From an uncultured Bacteroidales bacterium (GTDB lineage: Bacteria > Bacteroidota > Bacteroidia > Bacteroidales > Muribaculaceae): a stretch of DNA of 48,049 nucleotides. Below the pieces are notes generated by a model that did not search any database, was not told where the DNA came from, and saw only the letters and a list, made by a program, of their open reading frames with translations. The translations under genes and the position numbers were made by a program. The stretch is taken from contig CADBNR010000022.1 of the NCBI GenBank assembly GCA_902796035.1, positions 1-48,049 on the forward strand, given 5' to 3'. Positions 6,515 through 15,034 of this stretch are shown one piece after another. Position 1 is the stretch's first letter. The number at the start of each line of letters is the position of its first letter.

Positions 6515-8705
6515 TTTTCTTTGAGAATATTTCGTCAATCATTGCCTTCACATCGCGGTTGACTGATATGAAGTTCGCATAGAGAATCCTTTCCCTTGCA
6601 TCCCTGTCGGGGAACTCATAGAACTTGGGAATGGGATACTTCTCATAATCCGCTTCCTCTGCCTGGATCTCAGCCATATCGAAGTCGGTCTTGCAGTAGA
6701 ACTTGGAGGTCTTGAACTCCTCGGCCTCCTGAATGTCCATCTTGTCCCCATGCCCGGTCTTGGTCTTCACGAAGTCACGCGCAACCTGACCGCATACCCA
6801 TCCTGTGGGCAGGTCGGAAATTTTCGATGCAGGGACAAGGTTGTCCATGTTCTCGTTGAGATTGATGGATGTCTTGTCGCGGTCGATTGTGACACCCTTC
6901 TTCATCTGGACCACCTTGCCGAAGATGTCGTTGGAGAGCCATTCCAAGGTCTCCTTGGAACGAGCCGAACCCGACACCACATTGCCGACCGTGGTGATGA
7001 TTTTCTGAGAACCAACCTTCCCGTAGTCGGCCTCCAGCTGTGGAAGCTCCTGAAAACCGAGAGCAACAGAAACCTTGTTGCTTCGGGCCGTGCCGATGAG
7101 TCGGTCAATCTTATGGAAGTACAGCGTGGGCAGCTCATCGACGATGATACTGACCGGGATGTTTTTTCCCTGGCCGGTGTTCACACGGGTCACGAGACGG
7201 TTGAGGATGAGGGCGTTCAACGCGCCGATGATGGATTCCATCTCCGGGTCATTCGCAATCAGCAGATACGAGGGATTCTTCGGATCGGACACTTTTAAGT
7301 CGAAATCGTCACCGTCCTTATGGAAAATCCAATAGGACTCCTTGGTGGCTAATCGGCTGGTATACACACGCAAAGTGCCAATCATACCCTCGAGTTGCTC
7401 CATGGCCTTGTTCTTCAAAGCGGTCTGGAACGGGCCAAGAAGAGGCGCGACCTCATTATCAGTCTCAAGCACCTCAAAGATGGTCTGGTAGCTCTCATTG
7501 AGGAAGGAAAGGATGTGGGGCATGTCAGAGTATTGACCGAGCCAGTAGGCAGGTTTTGTCACGATGGTGTGAGCCGGATCAGCAAAGACCTTGCCTGTGG
7601 GCTTCCAACGCTTGGTCTGCTTATCCTGCACCATCTCAGGATAGAGCTGCTTGCCGTCCTCGGTATAAGGCATACGGTTGTAGTTCACGAAGAAATAGAT
7701 GCAGGCGGCGAGGAAGTTGACAGCCGAAGTCTGGAAGAACTGGTCTGAACCCCCACCGCCTTCCTTCTTGCCTTTCTGCAAGGACTCAAGCAATGTCTCC
7801 GCAGTCTCGGAGGCAGCCGCGAGGTTGGCGATGTACTTAGCCTGAATCGGATTGACTCGTCGGCTGTACTCCACATCCACGAAGTTGATGATGTTGAACT
7901 GACAGTTCTTCGGTGTATTGCCAAGTTGCTGATTCTTACGGTAATGGTAGTACAATTTCTGCGCAAGCGTGGGAAATTTATAGTCGTAAACTACCATGGC
8001 AAATCCCTTTGCGGAGTGCTGACGGATGTACGGTTCGATGACCGAAAAGGTCTTACCGGAACCCGGTGTGCCGACCACCCAGCAGCCTCGGAACGGATTG
8101 ACGATATTCAGCCATCCCTTGCGGAACTTACCCTTGTAGTAGAAGCGCATGGGGATGTTGACGCTGTACTTGTTCTCCACAAGCTCCTGGCACTGCTCGA
8201 ACGACTCATTCTCCAAGTTGAAGCGGTCTTTGAGAAGACCTTCCTGTATGAACTTGGATATGTTGTCAAGGGCGATGTGCATCAGCACGACTCCAACAAT
8301 CGAGGTCACGAAGTAGAGCCATATATGCAGCTTGAACCAGAAAATCTTCGGTCCGAAGTGGCAATTGAAAAGCCACACGGCCAGAACAAGTATGCCGATG
8401 CCGGCTACGAGAGGATAAAGCACCTGAGTGCGGGCGTTCATCTCCAGATGCTTCTTGTTGCGAGTGCCTATGCAGGTGATGCAGACAAGAAGAACGGTCG
8501 CCAGCTTGCAGTAGACAAGATGACCGTCATGGTAGATAAACCACGTCTTGATTCGGTCGTGGATGTCGCAGAGCACTACGTTCCAGAAGTCCAGCATGGC
8601 CGGGTCTATCGCATACTCAAAGAACTCGATGAGTATCGACAGATAAATCGTCCACCTGAAAATCTTGTACAGGCCCTGCAACTCCTTTGATTCTTCCATC
8701 GACAT
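6504..8705 (-). CDS. VirD4/TraG-type conjugative coupling ATPase
   Basis: This 733-residue inner-membrane ATPase links the relaxase-DNA complex to the transfer channel. The first 150 residues hold about four membrane helices (near 15-30, 66-80, 96-115, 128-146). The Walker A motif GTPGSGKT is at 212-219 and a Walker B strand (SIIVDELPTLYF) is about 310 residues later, as in the TraM-recognition/TraG-D family. This type is annotated as MobC in some Bacteroidetes elements. It begins 4 bp after the stop of the upstream lipoprotein gene and its end overlaps the lysozyme start. The relaxase expected as partner is not encoded in this window. Confidence 0.93.
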   Translation of the reverse strand: MSMEESKELQGLYKIFRWTIYLSILIEFFEYAIDPAMLDFWNVVLCDIHDRIKTWFIYHDGHLVYCKLATVLLVCITCIGTRNKKHLEMNARTQVLYPLVAGIGILVLAVWLFNCHFGPKIFWFKLHIWLYFVTSIVGVVLMHIALDNISKFIQEGLLKDRFNLENESFEQCQELVENKYSVNIPMRFYYKGKFRKGWLNIVNPFRGCWVVGTPGSGKTFSVIEPYIRQHSAKGFAMVVYDYKFPTLAQKLYYHYRKNQQLGNTPKNCQFNIINFVDVEYSRRVNPIQAKYIANLAAASETAETLLESLQKGKKEGGGGSDQFFQTSAVNFLAACIYFFVNYNRMPYTEDGKQLYPEMVQDKQTKRWKPTGKVFADPAHTIVTKPAYWLGQYSDMPHILSFLNESYQTIFEVLETDNEVAPLLGPFQTALKNKAMEQLEGMIGTLRVYTSRLATKESYWIFHKDGDDFDLKVSDPKNPSYLLIANDPEMESIIGALNALILNRLVTRVNTGQGKNIPVSIIVDELPTLYFHKIDRLIGTARSNKVSVALGFQELPQLEADYGKVGSQKIITTVGNVVSGSARSKETLEWLSNDIFGKVVQMKKGVTIDRDKTSINLNENMDNLVPASKISDLPTGWVCGQVARDFVKTKTGHGDKMDIQEAEEFKTSKFYCKTDFDMAEIQAEEADYEKYPIPKFYEFPDRDARERILYANFISVNRDVKAMIDEIFSKKNAK

Positions 8706-8709
8706 AGGC

Positions 8710-9363
8710 TCAGTCGTTTATGGTGATGATTGGACGTACCTTGTGCGATTGTAATTTCGGCGTTTCCTGAATCGCTCCGGATCCGAGCGAGAAGAGCCAC
8801 GCCTTCGCTGACTCCTGGCCCTCGACCTCGGTGGATGTCCAGTACCAGCACTCGTCGGACTCGTCAGGCAACGGCTGGCCGTCACATTTAAGAAGCACGG
8901 AATTGACGATGGCCTTGTTCTGATATGCCAGTCGCATCTGGGCAACGGAGGGGATATAGGCCGACTGCCCGTAATGCCACATGTCGAATACATAATCCGC
9001 TATGGGAGAGCCACAGGCGGTATTGGCATAGAGCGCGTATGTGTTGGCATTGCCGTCAAGGGCGTAAATATCTGCCGAGGTTCCCTGCTTGACACCGATG
9101 CTGTCAGTGAAGGCACGGTTCGGAGTGTCGTTGAGATAGACGGCATAGCCGCGTGCTTCGACATTTTCGTCTCGGTTTATGTGGAAGACCACAGCAATGG
9201 GTTTCTTACCGAGAGAGTCGGCGGTTTCCACAGGAACGACCTTGCCGTCTGTGCAGACCACATGGCCCACCTTCATAGTGGTGTCGGGAAAATCCTTGTG
9301 TGCATCGCAGGCTGTCATGGCTATCGCCACGACACCTGCAAGTAAAGTTTTGAACAGTTTCAT
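8710..9363 (-). CDS. Lipoprotein with DUF1566-like C-terminal domain
   Basis: This 217-residue protein has a lipoprotein signal (MKLFKTLLAGVVAIAMTAC, lipobox Cys19). The C-terminal half follows the Lcl/DUF1566 pattern: IPSVAQMRLAY, then CWYWTSTEVEGQ, then AWLFSLGSG and a final HKVRPI, which is also seen in the Fibrobacter-type surface lectin folds. The 515-residue lipoprotein upstream of traG ends with a similar PSLGELAMIYN...YLTSSE pattern, so the element carries two such proteins. It lies between the TraO-like gene and the coupling-protein gene. A role in contact with the recipient surface or in assembly of the outer part of the channel is inferred. Confidence 0.75.
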   Translation of the reverse strand: MKLFKTLLAGVVAIAMTACDAHKDFPDTTMKVGHVVCTDGKVVPVETADSLGKKPIAVVFHINRDENVEARGYAVYLNDTPNRAFTDSIGVKQGTSADIYALDGNANTYALYANTACGSPIADYVFDMWHYGQSAYIPSVAQMRLAYQNKAIVNSVLLKCDGQPLPDESDECWYWTSTEVEGQESAKAWLFSLGSGAIQETPKLQSHKVRPIITIND

Positions 9364-9376
9364 TTCGGTCAGTTTG

Positions 9377-9880
9377 TTAAAGTGGTAGTTTCACGCCTAT
9401 GCCGACACCCGTGCGGAAGAGGTCTTCTCCTTTGATCACGAGATCGGACTTGACATTCCAGAAAAGTTCCCAGCCTCCTTTGAGCGAATAGCTGTGCTCA
9501 TAGCCGAGGTTAAAGCCACCGATGAAGCGGTCTGTGTCGGAGCCGAGCATGAAGCCGGCACGGATGTTTCCATGGTTGTTGCGGTTGCGAACAACGCAAG
9601 GCTTGTAGGCGGCGCCGAGCGTCCATGAGCGGTAGTTCTTCCAGAAGGAGTCGGGGCAGACATGTTTGCAGCTCTCGCAGTCATCCCATTTGAGATAGAC
9701 GTTGCCGAAAAACTCCCAAGCGTTGTGGTAGCTTGTGGAGTATTCGTAAGAGAGAGTCGCATCCCAGCCTCGCTCATAGAGAATGTTGGTTCCGAGCGAC
9801 AGATGGCTTCGGTGGTCGTCAGCCACAGCCATGTTCGCAGTGGCGAAGATTGCCACAAGAGCAAAGAGAATCTTCTTCAT
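9377..9880 (-). CDS. traO: TraO-like outer-membrane beta-barrel protein
   Basis: This 167-residue protein has a clear signal peptide (MKKILFALVAIFATANMAVA) and then alternating aromatic/polar strands ending in GVGIGVKLPL, the mark of a small beta-barrel. TraO of CTnDOT-type elements has the same size, signal peptide, strand pattern and place directly after TraN. The assignment rests mainly on gene order and barrel character. Four cysteines near residues 68-78 (DCESCKHVCPD) are unusual for a barrel loop and could form disulphides. The start is 3 bp past the traN stop. Confidence 0.7.
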   Translation of the reverse strand: MKKILFALVAIFATANMAVADDHRSHLSLGTNILYERGWDATLSYEYSTSYHNAWEFFGNVYLKWDDCESCKHVCPDSFWKNYRSWTLGAAYKPCVVRNRNNHGNIRAGFMLGSDTDRFIGGFNLGYEHSYSLKGGWELFWNVKSDLVIKGEDLFRTGVGIGVKLPL

Positions 9881-9883
9881 GGC

Positions 9884-10732
9884 TTATTCCTCCTTTAAAA
9901 GAATGCGGTTGAACGAATCGGCCGAAAGCACGTCCTCATAGTCGATGTTGAGGCAGATGGTTCGTCCGGAAATCTGTTTCTCGGTCAGTTCGATGGTCAG
10001 CACCTTGTCGTTGGGAAAGGTCAGTTTCTTGACAACAATGACGTTGCGGTAGCCGTGAAGGAACGATTTCGACTCCTCCAGACTCAGCTCGGGGTAAATC
10101 TCGATTATCTGTGAGTTGGTAGCCTTCGACACCTTCTTGTCGGCAAGTTTCACACGAATCTCGTCAATGTCGAAGCGGATGTTGGTGTTGTTCTCAATCG
10201 AGTAGTCGATGAAGAAATAGTCGCCGACGGCATAGATGTTGTTGAGACGGATCTTCATGCGGTGTGCCTTGTTGCTGACGTTGCGGTATCGCGCCGGGGA
10301 GTTCCATATCTTCCTTGCGAATACATACATATCCTCTGTGGAGAGCGACACGGCGGGATTATGGTAGGCGTTCTTCTCTTCCGGCTCAACCACCTTGTCG
10401 GTGACAGCTTCGGTCATCCGTGTGGTGTAGATGAGTGCGTACTGCACGCGGTATCTCTCCGTGACGATGGTGACGATGGCAAGCACGTCGCCGTCGGCAT
10501 GACCAGCCTCCTTGGGTTTGAGGCGGACGGTGTTCTCTATGGGCTGGTCACCGGCAATTTTGTCGGTGGAGATGTCGACGAAGCGGACAGGCTCACTGGC
10601 GGTTATGACCGTGGTCACCTGCTCGTTGACGGTGATAAGCTCCAGCTCCTCGTAGGTGTTGGGATTTGTTGCGTTGGCGCAGAAGGCAGAGAGTCCGACT
10701 GCGAGTGCCATTATGGATTTTCTGAAATTCAT
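9884..10732 (-). CDS. traN: TraN, conjugative transposon periplasmic/outer-membrane protein (DUF4138)
   Basis: This 282-residue exported protein (signal peptide to about residue 22) matches TraN of Bacteroidetes conjugative transposons, the functional counterpart of VirB9. Visible family features are the N-terminal ELELITVNEQVTTVITASEPVRFVDIS strands, the central IRLNNIYAVGDYFFIDYSIENNTNI segment and the C-terminal LTFPNDKVLTIELTEKQISGR strand. It should join TraM and TraO in the envelope-spanning core of the mating channel. It is followed by the TraO-like gene after 3 bp and preceded by traM with a 31-bp gap. Confidence 0.9.
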   Translation of the reverse strand: MNFRKSIMALAVGLSAFCANATNPNTYEELELITVNEQVTTVITASEPVRFVDISTDKIAGDQPIENTVRLKPKEAGHADGDVLAIVTIVTERYRVQYALIYTTRMTEAVTDKVVEPEEKNAYHNPAVSLSTEDMYVFARKIWNSPARYRNVSNKAHRMKIRLNNIYAVGDYFFIDYSIENNTNIRFDIDEIRVKLADKKVSKATNSQIIEIYPELSLEESKSFLHGYRNVIVVKKLTFPNDKVLTIELTEKQISGRTICLNIDYEDVLSADSFNRILLKEE

Positions 10733-10763
10733 TGTGATGATAGGTTTATCAGTTGGATGTTAA

Positions 10764-11999
10764 TTATTTGCGGTTGGTCTGCTGGCCGTTGACCAGATAG
10801 ACGTGGGTGCCGTATTTGAGCTTCGCACGGTTCTTGCGGATAGCTTTGGAGATAGCGTTGGTGGTCTTGCTCACGGCGTTCTGTAGCGACTGCATGCCCC
10901 ATTGGGTAAGGCTGTTCTCGTAAGAGCCTTGGTTGATGGTCATCGAGTTGCTGAGAGCACCCCCGGCAATGTCCTTGGTTGTCTCGCGGAACGATGACGA
11001 GGGCACATAGAGCCCTTCAAGACCGTCGGTGTCGTAGAGCGTGAGGTTGACCTTTATAAGCTCGTCCTTGACAAGCATCGAGGTCACCGCACCCTTGACA
11101 CGTTGCTGGCCGAAACCGCTCATGGTGGCGTAGATGTAGGAGCCTTCCTTGACCACAGTGCCGTCAATCTCCACGTCATCGAGCAATCTCAATCTGACTC
11201 TGGAGCCATTGACAGCCTTGATGTTCTCATCGATAATCGCCTTGATAAGGTTAGGTTCAGGCTCGTTCTCGGCTATGGTGTTGAAGTAATCGGAGGAGAC
11301 GCGGAGTTTCTTGACCATCTTGCCGGCCTCGGCATCCTCGGAGGGAGCGGTGACGGCATTGGCAGGTTCAGTCTTTTCCTCGATTGTCCCGGTCATAGCA
11401 AGCTCGGTGGCTGTGTCCTCTATGCCTTCGCGGGCCTCTACTGTTGCCTGCTGACCTTTTAGACGCGCTTCGGCAAGAGCCTTGTTCAGTTCGTCAAGCG
11501 CTTCCTGTTGCCTTTGGTTGGCTGCCATGAGGCGTTCCTCTTCGGTGAGCGGCGACGAGTCGCCTTCGCCCTGCATCGCCTCTCCCTGGGCTGCGCTACG
11601 TTGCAGGCTCTCCTGCATACGGCGAAGATGGTCCTGCTCAGCCAGACGAGCGGCTTCGTTCTCACCGAGCCATTCAAGGTCCTCGTCCGTATATTTGGAG
11701 TTGTAGTCCTCCTTGTGTTCCTCTTCATTCTGGTCGATTGATTCTACGGCCGAGTAGTCCTGGATCTTGCCCCAAGACTTGGCCATGTTGTCATACTTGT
11801 TGCCGATGCCGTCATCCCTAAGCTTGGCCTCGGGGAGCGTCGGGTTGAGATACTCCGTGGTCTGCATGTCGGTGGGCACCTCGGCTTTCTCCGTGTGGAA
11901 GATGTCGATGACAAGCCAGCCGAGGCCCAACAGGGGCAGATAGAGTATCGCCGGAAGTATGTACTTGGGTTGTTTGAAGTTAATTCCTTTCAGATTCAT
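10764..11999 (-). CDS. traM: TraM, conjugative transposon VirB10-like protein
   Basis: This 411-residue protein has one N-terminal membrane helix (about 14-34, ILPAILYLPLLGLGWLVIDIF) and a long periplasmic part: a disordered acidic segment, a coiled coil rich in Glu/Gln/Ala (about 105-200), and a C-terminal beta-rich domain (about 230-411) with the DVEIDGTVVKEGSYIYA strand typical of TraM/VirB10. It bridges the inner and outer membranes in the channel. Its first 20 bp overlap the end of the TraL-like gene, a sign of translational coupling. Confidence 0.9.
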   Translation of the reverse strand: MNLKGINFKQPKYILPAILYLPLLGLGWLVIDIFHTEKAEVPTDMQTTEYLNPTLPEAKLRDDGIGNKYDNMAKSWGKIQDYSAVESIDQNEEEHKEDYNSKYTDEDLEWLGENEAARLAEQDHLRRMQESLQRSAAQGEAMQGEGDSSPLTEEERLMAANQRQQEALDELNKALAEARLKGQQATVEAREGIEDTATELAMTGTIEEKTEPANAVTAPSEDAEAGKMVKKLRVSSDYFNTIAENEPEPNLIKAIIDENIKAVNGSRVRLRLLDDVEIDGTVVKEGSYIYATMSGFGQQRVKGAVTSMLVKDELIKVNLTLYDTDGLEGLYVPSSSFRETTKDIAGGALSNSMTINQGSYENSLTQWGMQSLQNAVSKTTNAISKAIRKNRAKLKYGTHVYLVNGQQTNRK

Positions 12000-12381
12000 T
12001 TTCTCTCTGTTTTATGTGGTTTATCAAGCTGTTAAGTTCCTCGACTCTCAGGGTGGTGTCCCGTGGTACCGACTTGGCCTCGCGGATCCTCTGCTCCTGA
12101 ACCTGTGTCGCCGTGGGTTGCTCCTTGTCAGAGCCGTTCATCACACGGCAGATTGTCCAGATGTTGTAGGAGAAGCAGAAAATCACCACCGAGAATATCA
12201 GTCCGAGAAAGAGCTTGGGGCGACGGTTGGCGAACCGTTGTATCGCTGCAGCTGCCTTGTCGAGCCGGAGGAAGCGGCAGGTCTTGCGACCGGCCTCGAC
12301 CTCTTTCTCATATCTCTCCTTGTACTTCGGATCGTCCTTGTCGGGCATCTTTTCACCGAAAATCAGTTTCTTCCAACCCAT
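11980..12381 (-). CDS. TraL-position inner-membrane protein
   Basis: This 133-residue protein has a charged cytoplasmic N-terminus, one membrane helix (about 56-77, FLGLIFSVVIFCFSYNIWTI) and a C-terminal polar tail. It stands between traK and traM, where CTnDOT-type elements have the small single-pass protein TraL, but it is longer than the TraL I recall and I see no strong motif, so the name is by position. The start is 1 bp after the traK stop and the end overlaps traM by 20 bp, so it clearly belongs to the operon. Confidence 0.7.
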   Translation of the reverse strand: MGWKKLIFGEKMPDKDDPKYKERYEKEVEAGRKTCRFLRLDKAAAAIQRFANRRPKLFLGLIFSVVIFCFSYNIWTICRVMNGSDKEQPTATQVQEQRIREAKSVPRDTTLRVEELNSLINHIKQRENESERN

Positions 12382-12382
12382 G

Positions 12383-12997
12383 TCAGTAAGCGATTTTGGT
12401 GCGCTGCTCGATGTCCTTGTTCAGGAGAGTGCGCCAGTTGGTGATAAGAAGTCCGTGGGGATTGTTGTCGGTGCGGGGCACACGGGTCAGCTGTCCGGCG
12501 GTGACCAGTTCTCGGGTAAGGATGGATGTGCGTCGCTCGATGCGCTGACGGCCATAGAAGGTGAACTCCATCTTCTCCTTGTTGAAGTTGATGCTGTCGC
12601 AGAAGATGCTGAACACCGCCGATGTACCCATGATGTTGTTGTAGAATCCTTTCTCCTTAAGCGCGTTGTACTGCGCAAGGCCGGACTCGTCAACAAGGTA
12701 CATGGCTTTCTCCATCGTGTACTTGATGTACTTGTCATCGGGAGCCAGGGTGAAGAAGAGTCTGTGGAAGTTCTCCACATGGCTCTTGGCCTCCACATCC
12801 AGTGTCTCTTCCATATTGGTGCGAGACACAAGGATGGGCACGTTGGAGTCGAGCACATAGATCTTGCTCTGTGCATCGTTGACCATCGTACGCGCCGTCC
12901 ATATCGAGGAGAGGCTTATCACCACACATCCCACGAGGAAGAGGGAGCAGACGATGATCACCAGCTTGATTTTGTTTTCTAAGTTCTTAATTACCAT
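12383..12997 (-). CDS. traK: TraK, conjugative transposon VirB8-like protein
   Basis: This 204-residue protein has an N-terminal membrane helix (about 10-30) and a periplasmic domain. The segments LSSIWTARTMVNDAQSKIYVLD and VENFHRLFFTLAPDDKYI are the signature of TraK from Bacteroidetes conjugative transposons, which structurally resembles VirB8, an assembly platform of type IV secretion. The C-terminus includes GRQRIERRTSILTREL, as in the family. It lies between traJ and the TraL-like gene. Confidence 0.92.
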   Translation of the reverse strand: MVIKNLENKIKLVIIVCSLFLVGCVVISLSSIWTARTMVNDAQSKIYVLDSNVPILVSRTNMEETLDVEAKSHVENFHRLFFTLAPDDKYIKYTMEKAMYLVDESGLAQYNALKEKGFYNNIMGTSAVFSIFCDSINFNKEKMEFTFYGRQRIERRTSILTRELVTAGQLTRVPRTDNNPHGLLITNWRTLLNKDIEQRTKIAY

Positions 12998-13039
12998 TTC
13001 AGAAGTTGATATTCATTGGTTTATTGTTGAGTTAATAAG

Positions 13040-14170
13040 CTATCGCATGAGTCCTCCCATTGCTCCGGTAGCGGACATCTTCGCCTGCTGCGCAACGCCC
13101 TCGCCGAAGTTTCGGGTAGAGAAGGCTGTGTCGCCCTCAGGTATCATCCATGCCGCAAGGTCGGGAACGAGGTTCAGACACTTGAGCGCCACTATAGATG
13201 CGGCCATCAGATAGCCGGCGGAGAAGAAGGAGTTCTGGAGGTAAGCCGCCATCGTTGTCTCGCTCGCGGTGATTGCCGTGAGGTTGTCGACCTGGATGCA
13301 GAGCACTATGTCGAAGAGCAGCAGCACATAGAACCCGACGAAGTAGAGCATGGCTCCGTAGAAATGCACTGTCAGATAGCGGGTAAGCCACTTGGCCCAT
13401 GCGCCTTCCCATTTCGGCAGTAGCGAGAACGCCCACTGTATCGGACCGAAGATGGTCAGCATGCCGAGAAGGATCTGCTGGCAGTATATCGTAGCCCACC
13501 ATCCGATTCGGAAGACAATGAGGGCGATTACCATCACTATCTTGTCGATGCAGACTATGGCTCCGGAGGTGAGAGAGGTGAACCACAGACGGCTTGCGTC
13601 CTGTTCCATGTTGGTCACTTCATCCACGCCTGTCTGCTCCATGGTTGCCTCTATGAGATTCGGGTCCATTGTGCCGCTTCGGGCAATGTCGGCCTTGGCC
13701 TGCAGGTCATTGTAGAGGGTGTCGCGCACATGGATGAGCTGCTGAACTTCCTCGAACTTGTCGGTAATCTGCAACGCCTCTGCCTGATACAAATCATGGG
13801 TGTATGAGCCGATGCAGTTTGGAATGTAGGACAGGAAGTCGAGAACGCTCCACGAGCTTCCGCTGTTCCCGATTCCAGTGTCAGCCGGAGGGTACCACCA
13901 ACAAAGTATGATGGAAATGCCCAGTGGCCGGAGTAACTTCATGGCATCCAGCGGCTCTTTCTTCACCATCATCTTGCAGGCCATTCCGCCTGCAACTATG
14001 AGCGAGAAGAGCGCCGCGAGTGCCATGCACATCTGCAGGATCCACCAGAACGGTCCCTGCGACCCCGTGAAAGTGGCGTCACACAGGAACTCGTTGGTCT
14101 GGAAGATCACGTCATCAATCTCCTCTTCAAGGATGTTGATGCCGAAATCGCTGAGAATGCCGTCTGCCAT
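13040..14170 (-). CDS. traJ: TraJ, conjugative transposon VirB6-like channel protein
   Basis: This 376-residue polytopic inner-membrane protein has hydrophobic segments near residues 43-65, 80-92, 205-240 and 270-300, plus a further C-terminal one. Family marks are the N-terminal FGINILEEEIDDVI, the KKEPLDAMKLLRPL loop and the central ARLWFTSLTSG-like stretch (here SRLWFTSLTSGAIVCIDKIV). TraJ is the VirB6-type component that DNA crosses at the inner membrane. Its ATG overlaps the stop of the upstream small gene by one base (TGATG). Confidence 0.93.
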   Translation of the reverse strand: MADGILSDFGINILEEEIDDVIFQTNEFLCDATFTGSQGPFWWILQMCMALAALFSLIVAGGMACKMMVKKEPLDAMKLLRPLGISIILCWWYPPADTGIGNSGSSWSVLDFLSYIPNCIGSYTHDLYQAEALQITDKFEEVQQLIHVRDTLYNDLQAKADIARSGTMDPNLIEATMEQTGVDEVTNMEQDASRLWFTSLTSGAIVCIDKIVMVIALIVFRIGWWATIYCQQILLGMLTIFGPIQWAFSLLPKWEGAWAKWLTRYLTVHFYGAMLYFVGFYVLLLFDIVLCIQVDNLTAITASETTMAAYLQNSFFSAGYLMAASIVALKCLNLVPDLAAWMIPEGDTAFSTRNFGEGVAQQAKMSATGAMGGLMR

Positions 14171-14508
14171 CAGTCTTTATTTGGGACAAATGTGAGTATG
14201 TCGTTGATGATGTTGCGGTATTTGCGACGCAGTTCAGCTACTTCGCGGTTGGCTTTTCCCTGAAGCCAGTCGGCTATGACGGCTGACTCGACATAGCGAA
14301 CATCAATCTCCACAGTGGTGTTGTTGAGTCCTTTGTGCTGCTCGGTGACCATCTTATGTTCGCCCATGGCTTTGGGAGGAAAATTCTTGTAGCCGAAAGC
14401 ATTGGCCACATTCTTGCTGCGGTAGTAGATACGACCACGGTCGTCTGTCACAACCGGGATTTCCCTGAAGAAGGGATGGCTGACGGTCTGGATAGTGTAA
14501 TCGGACAT
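14170..14508 (-). CDS. Bro-N-like small protein, 112 aa
   Basis: The protein is short, cytoplasmic and lacks a signal or membrane helix. Residues 1-75 follow the Bro-N/antirepressor pattern: a strand of the IPVVTDDRGRIYYRSKNVANAFGY type (family: D-G-x-x-W/Y-F-x-A-K-D-V-A-x-A-L-G-Y), then KAMGEH and a V-I-A-D-W-L helix, with a basic helical tail. Bro-N domains bind DNA in phages and mobile elements. The gene is placed inside the tra operon, coupled to traJ by TGATG, and follows a second Bro-N-like gene. A regulatory or DNA-binding role is inferred; this position is not part of the canonical tra order. Confidence 0.6.
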   Translation of the reverse strand: MSDYTIQTVSHPFFREIPVVTDDRGRIYYRSKNVANAFGYKNFPPKAMGEHKMVTEQHKGLNNTTVEIDVRYVESAVIADWLQGKANREVAELRRKYRNIINDILTFVPNKD

Positions 14509-14528
14509 GATGTGATGGATTTAGGTTG

Positions 14529-15032
14529 TTATTTAAGATTGATTACCAGAAAAATCTGGCGGGATGAACCGGTTTGGGTAACCTCAGTTGTCCTATCGGT
14601 TGTCTTATGAGTTGTCTCTTCAGTTGTCTGATTGGTTGACTCATCGAACTTGTGGAAAGTCGCTTCCGCAAAAGTCTCTTCGTCGAAGTTTGCAACTTCG
14701 CTCAGAAGTGTGTCCACTGCGGGGAGCACAGTCTCAGTCAACAGGTCAAGGAAACCTTTGACTTTGCCGAAGGGGATGCTGTCAATGAAGTCAAACAACA
14801 CGTCCTGCGGCATGAAGGTCATCCACTGAAGACCTCCTTCAGTTGGTGTACGGTGCCAGGAAAGTTTGGCGGAGTCGAGTGTACGACGTGCTTTCTTGTA
14901 TGACTTTTTTAGAATTTCACACACGTCTTTGAGGCAGTAGACGATTCCGTCCTCGCCAAGGTGGACACGAAGGGCCATTCCTTCGGAGACAGGAACGACA
15001 AGTGTGCCACTGATTTGAGTTTCTTTTTCCAT
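14529..15032 (-). CDS. Bro-N-like protein with Thr-rich tail, 167 aa
   Basis: Residues 10-95 resemble a Bro-N domain: ALRVHLGEDGIVYCLKDVCEIL, then a KARRTLD helix, then QWMTFMPQDVLFDFI. A helical part follows, and then a Thr/Glu-rich low-complexity tail with repeats of the TTEETTHKTTDRTTE kind (about 132-155). It has no signal peptide, so it should be cytoplasmic even though its neighbours are exported. It precedes the 112-residue Bro-N-like gene by 20 bp and follows the DUF5045-like gene by 2 bp. The two Bro-N-like proteins may be diverged paralogues. Confidence 0.6.
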   Translation of the reverse strand: MEKETQISGTLVVPVSEGMALRVHLGEDGIVYCLKDVCEILKKSYKKARRTLDSAKLSWHRTPTEGGLQWMTFMPQDVLFDFIDSIPFGKVKGFLDLLTETVLPAVDTLLSEVANFDEETFAEATFHKFDESTNQTTEETTHKTTDRTTEVTQTGSSRQIFLVINLK

Positions 15033-15034
15033 TG

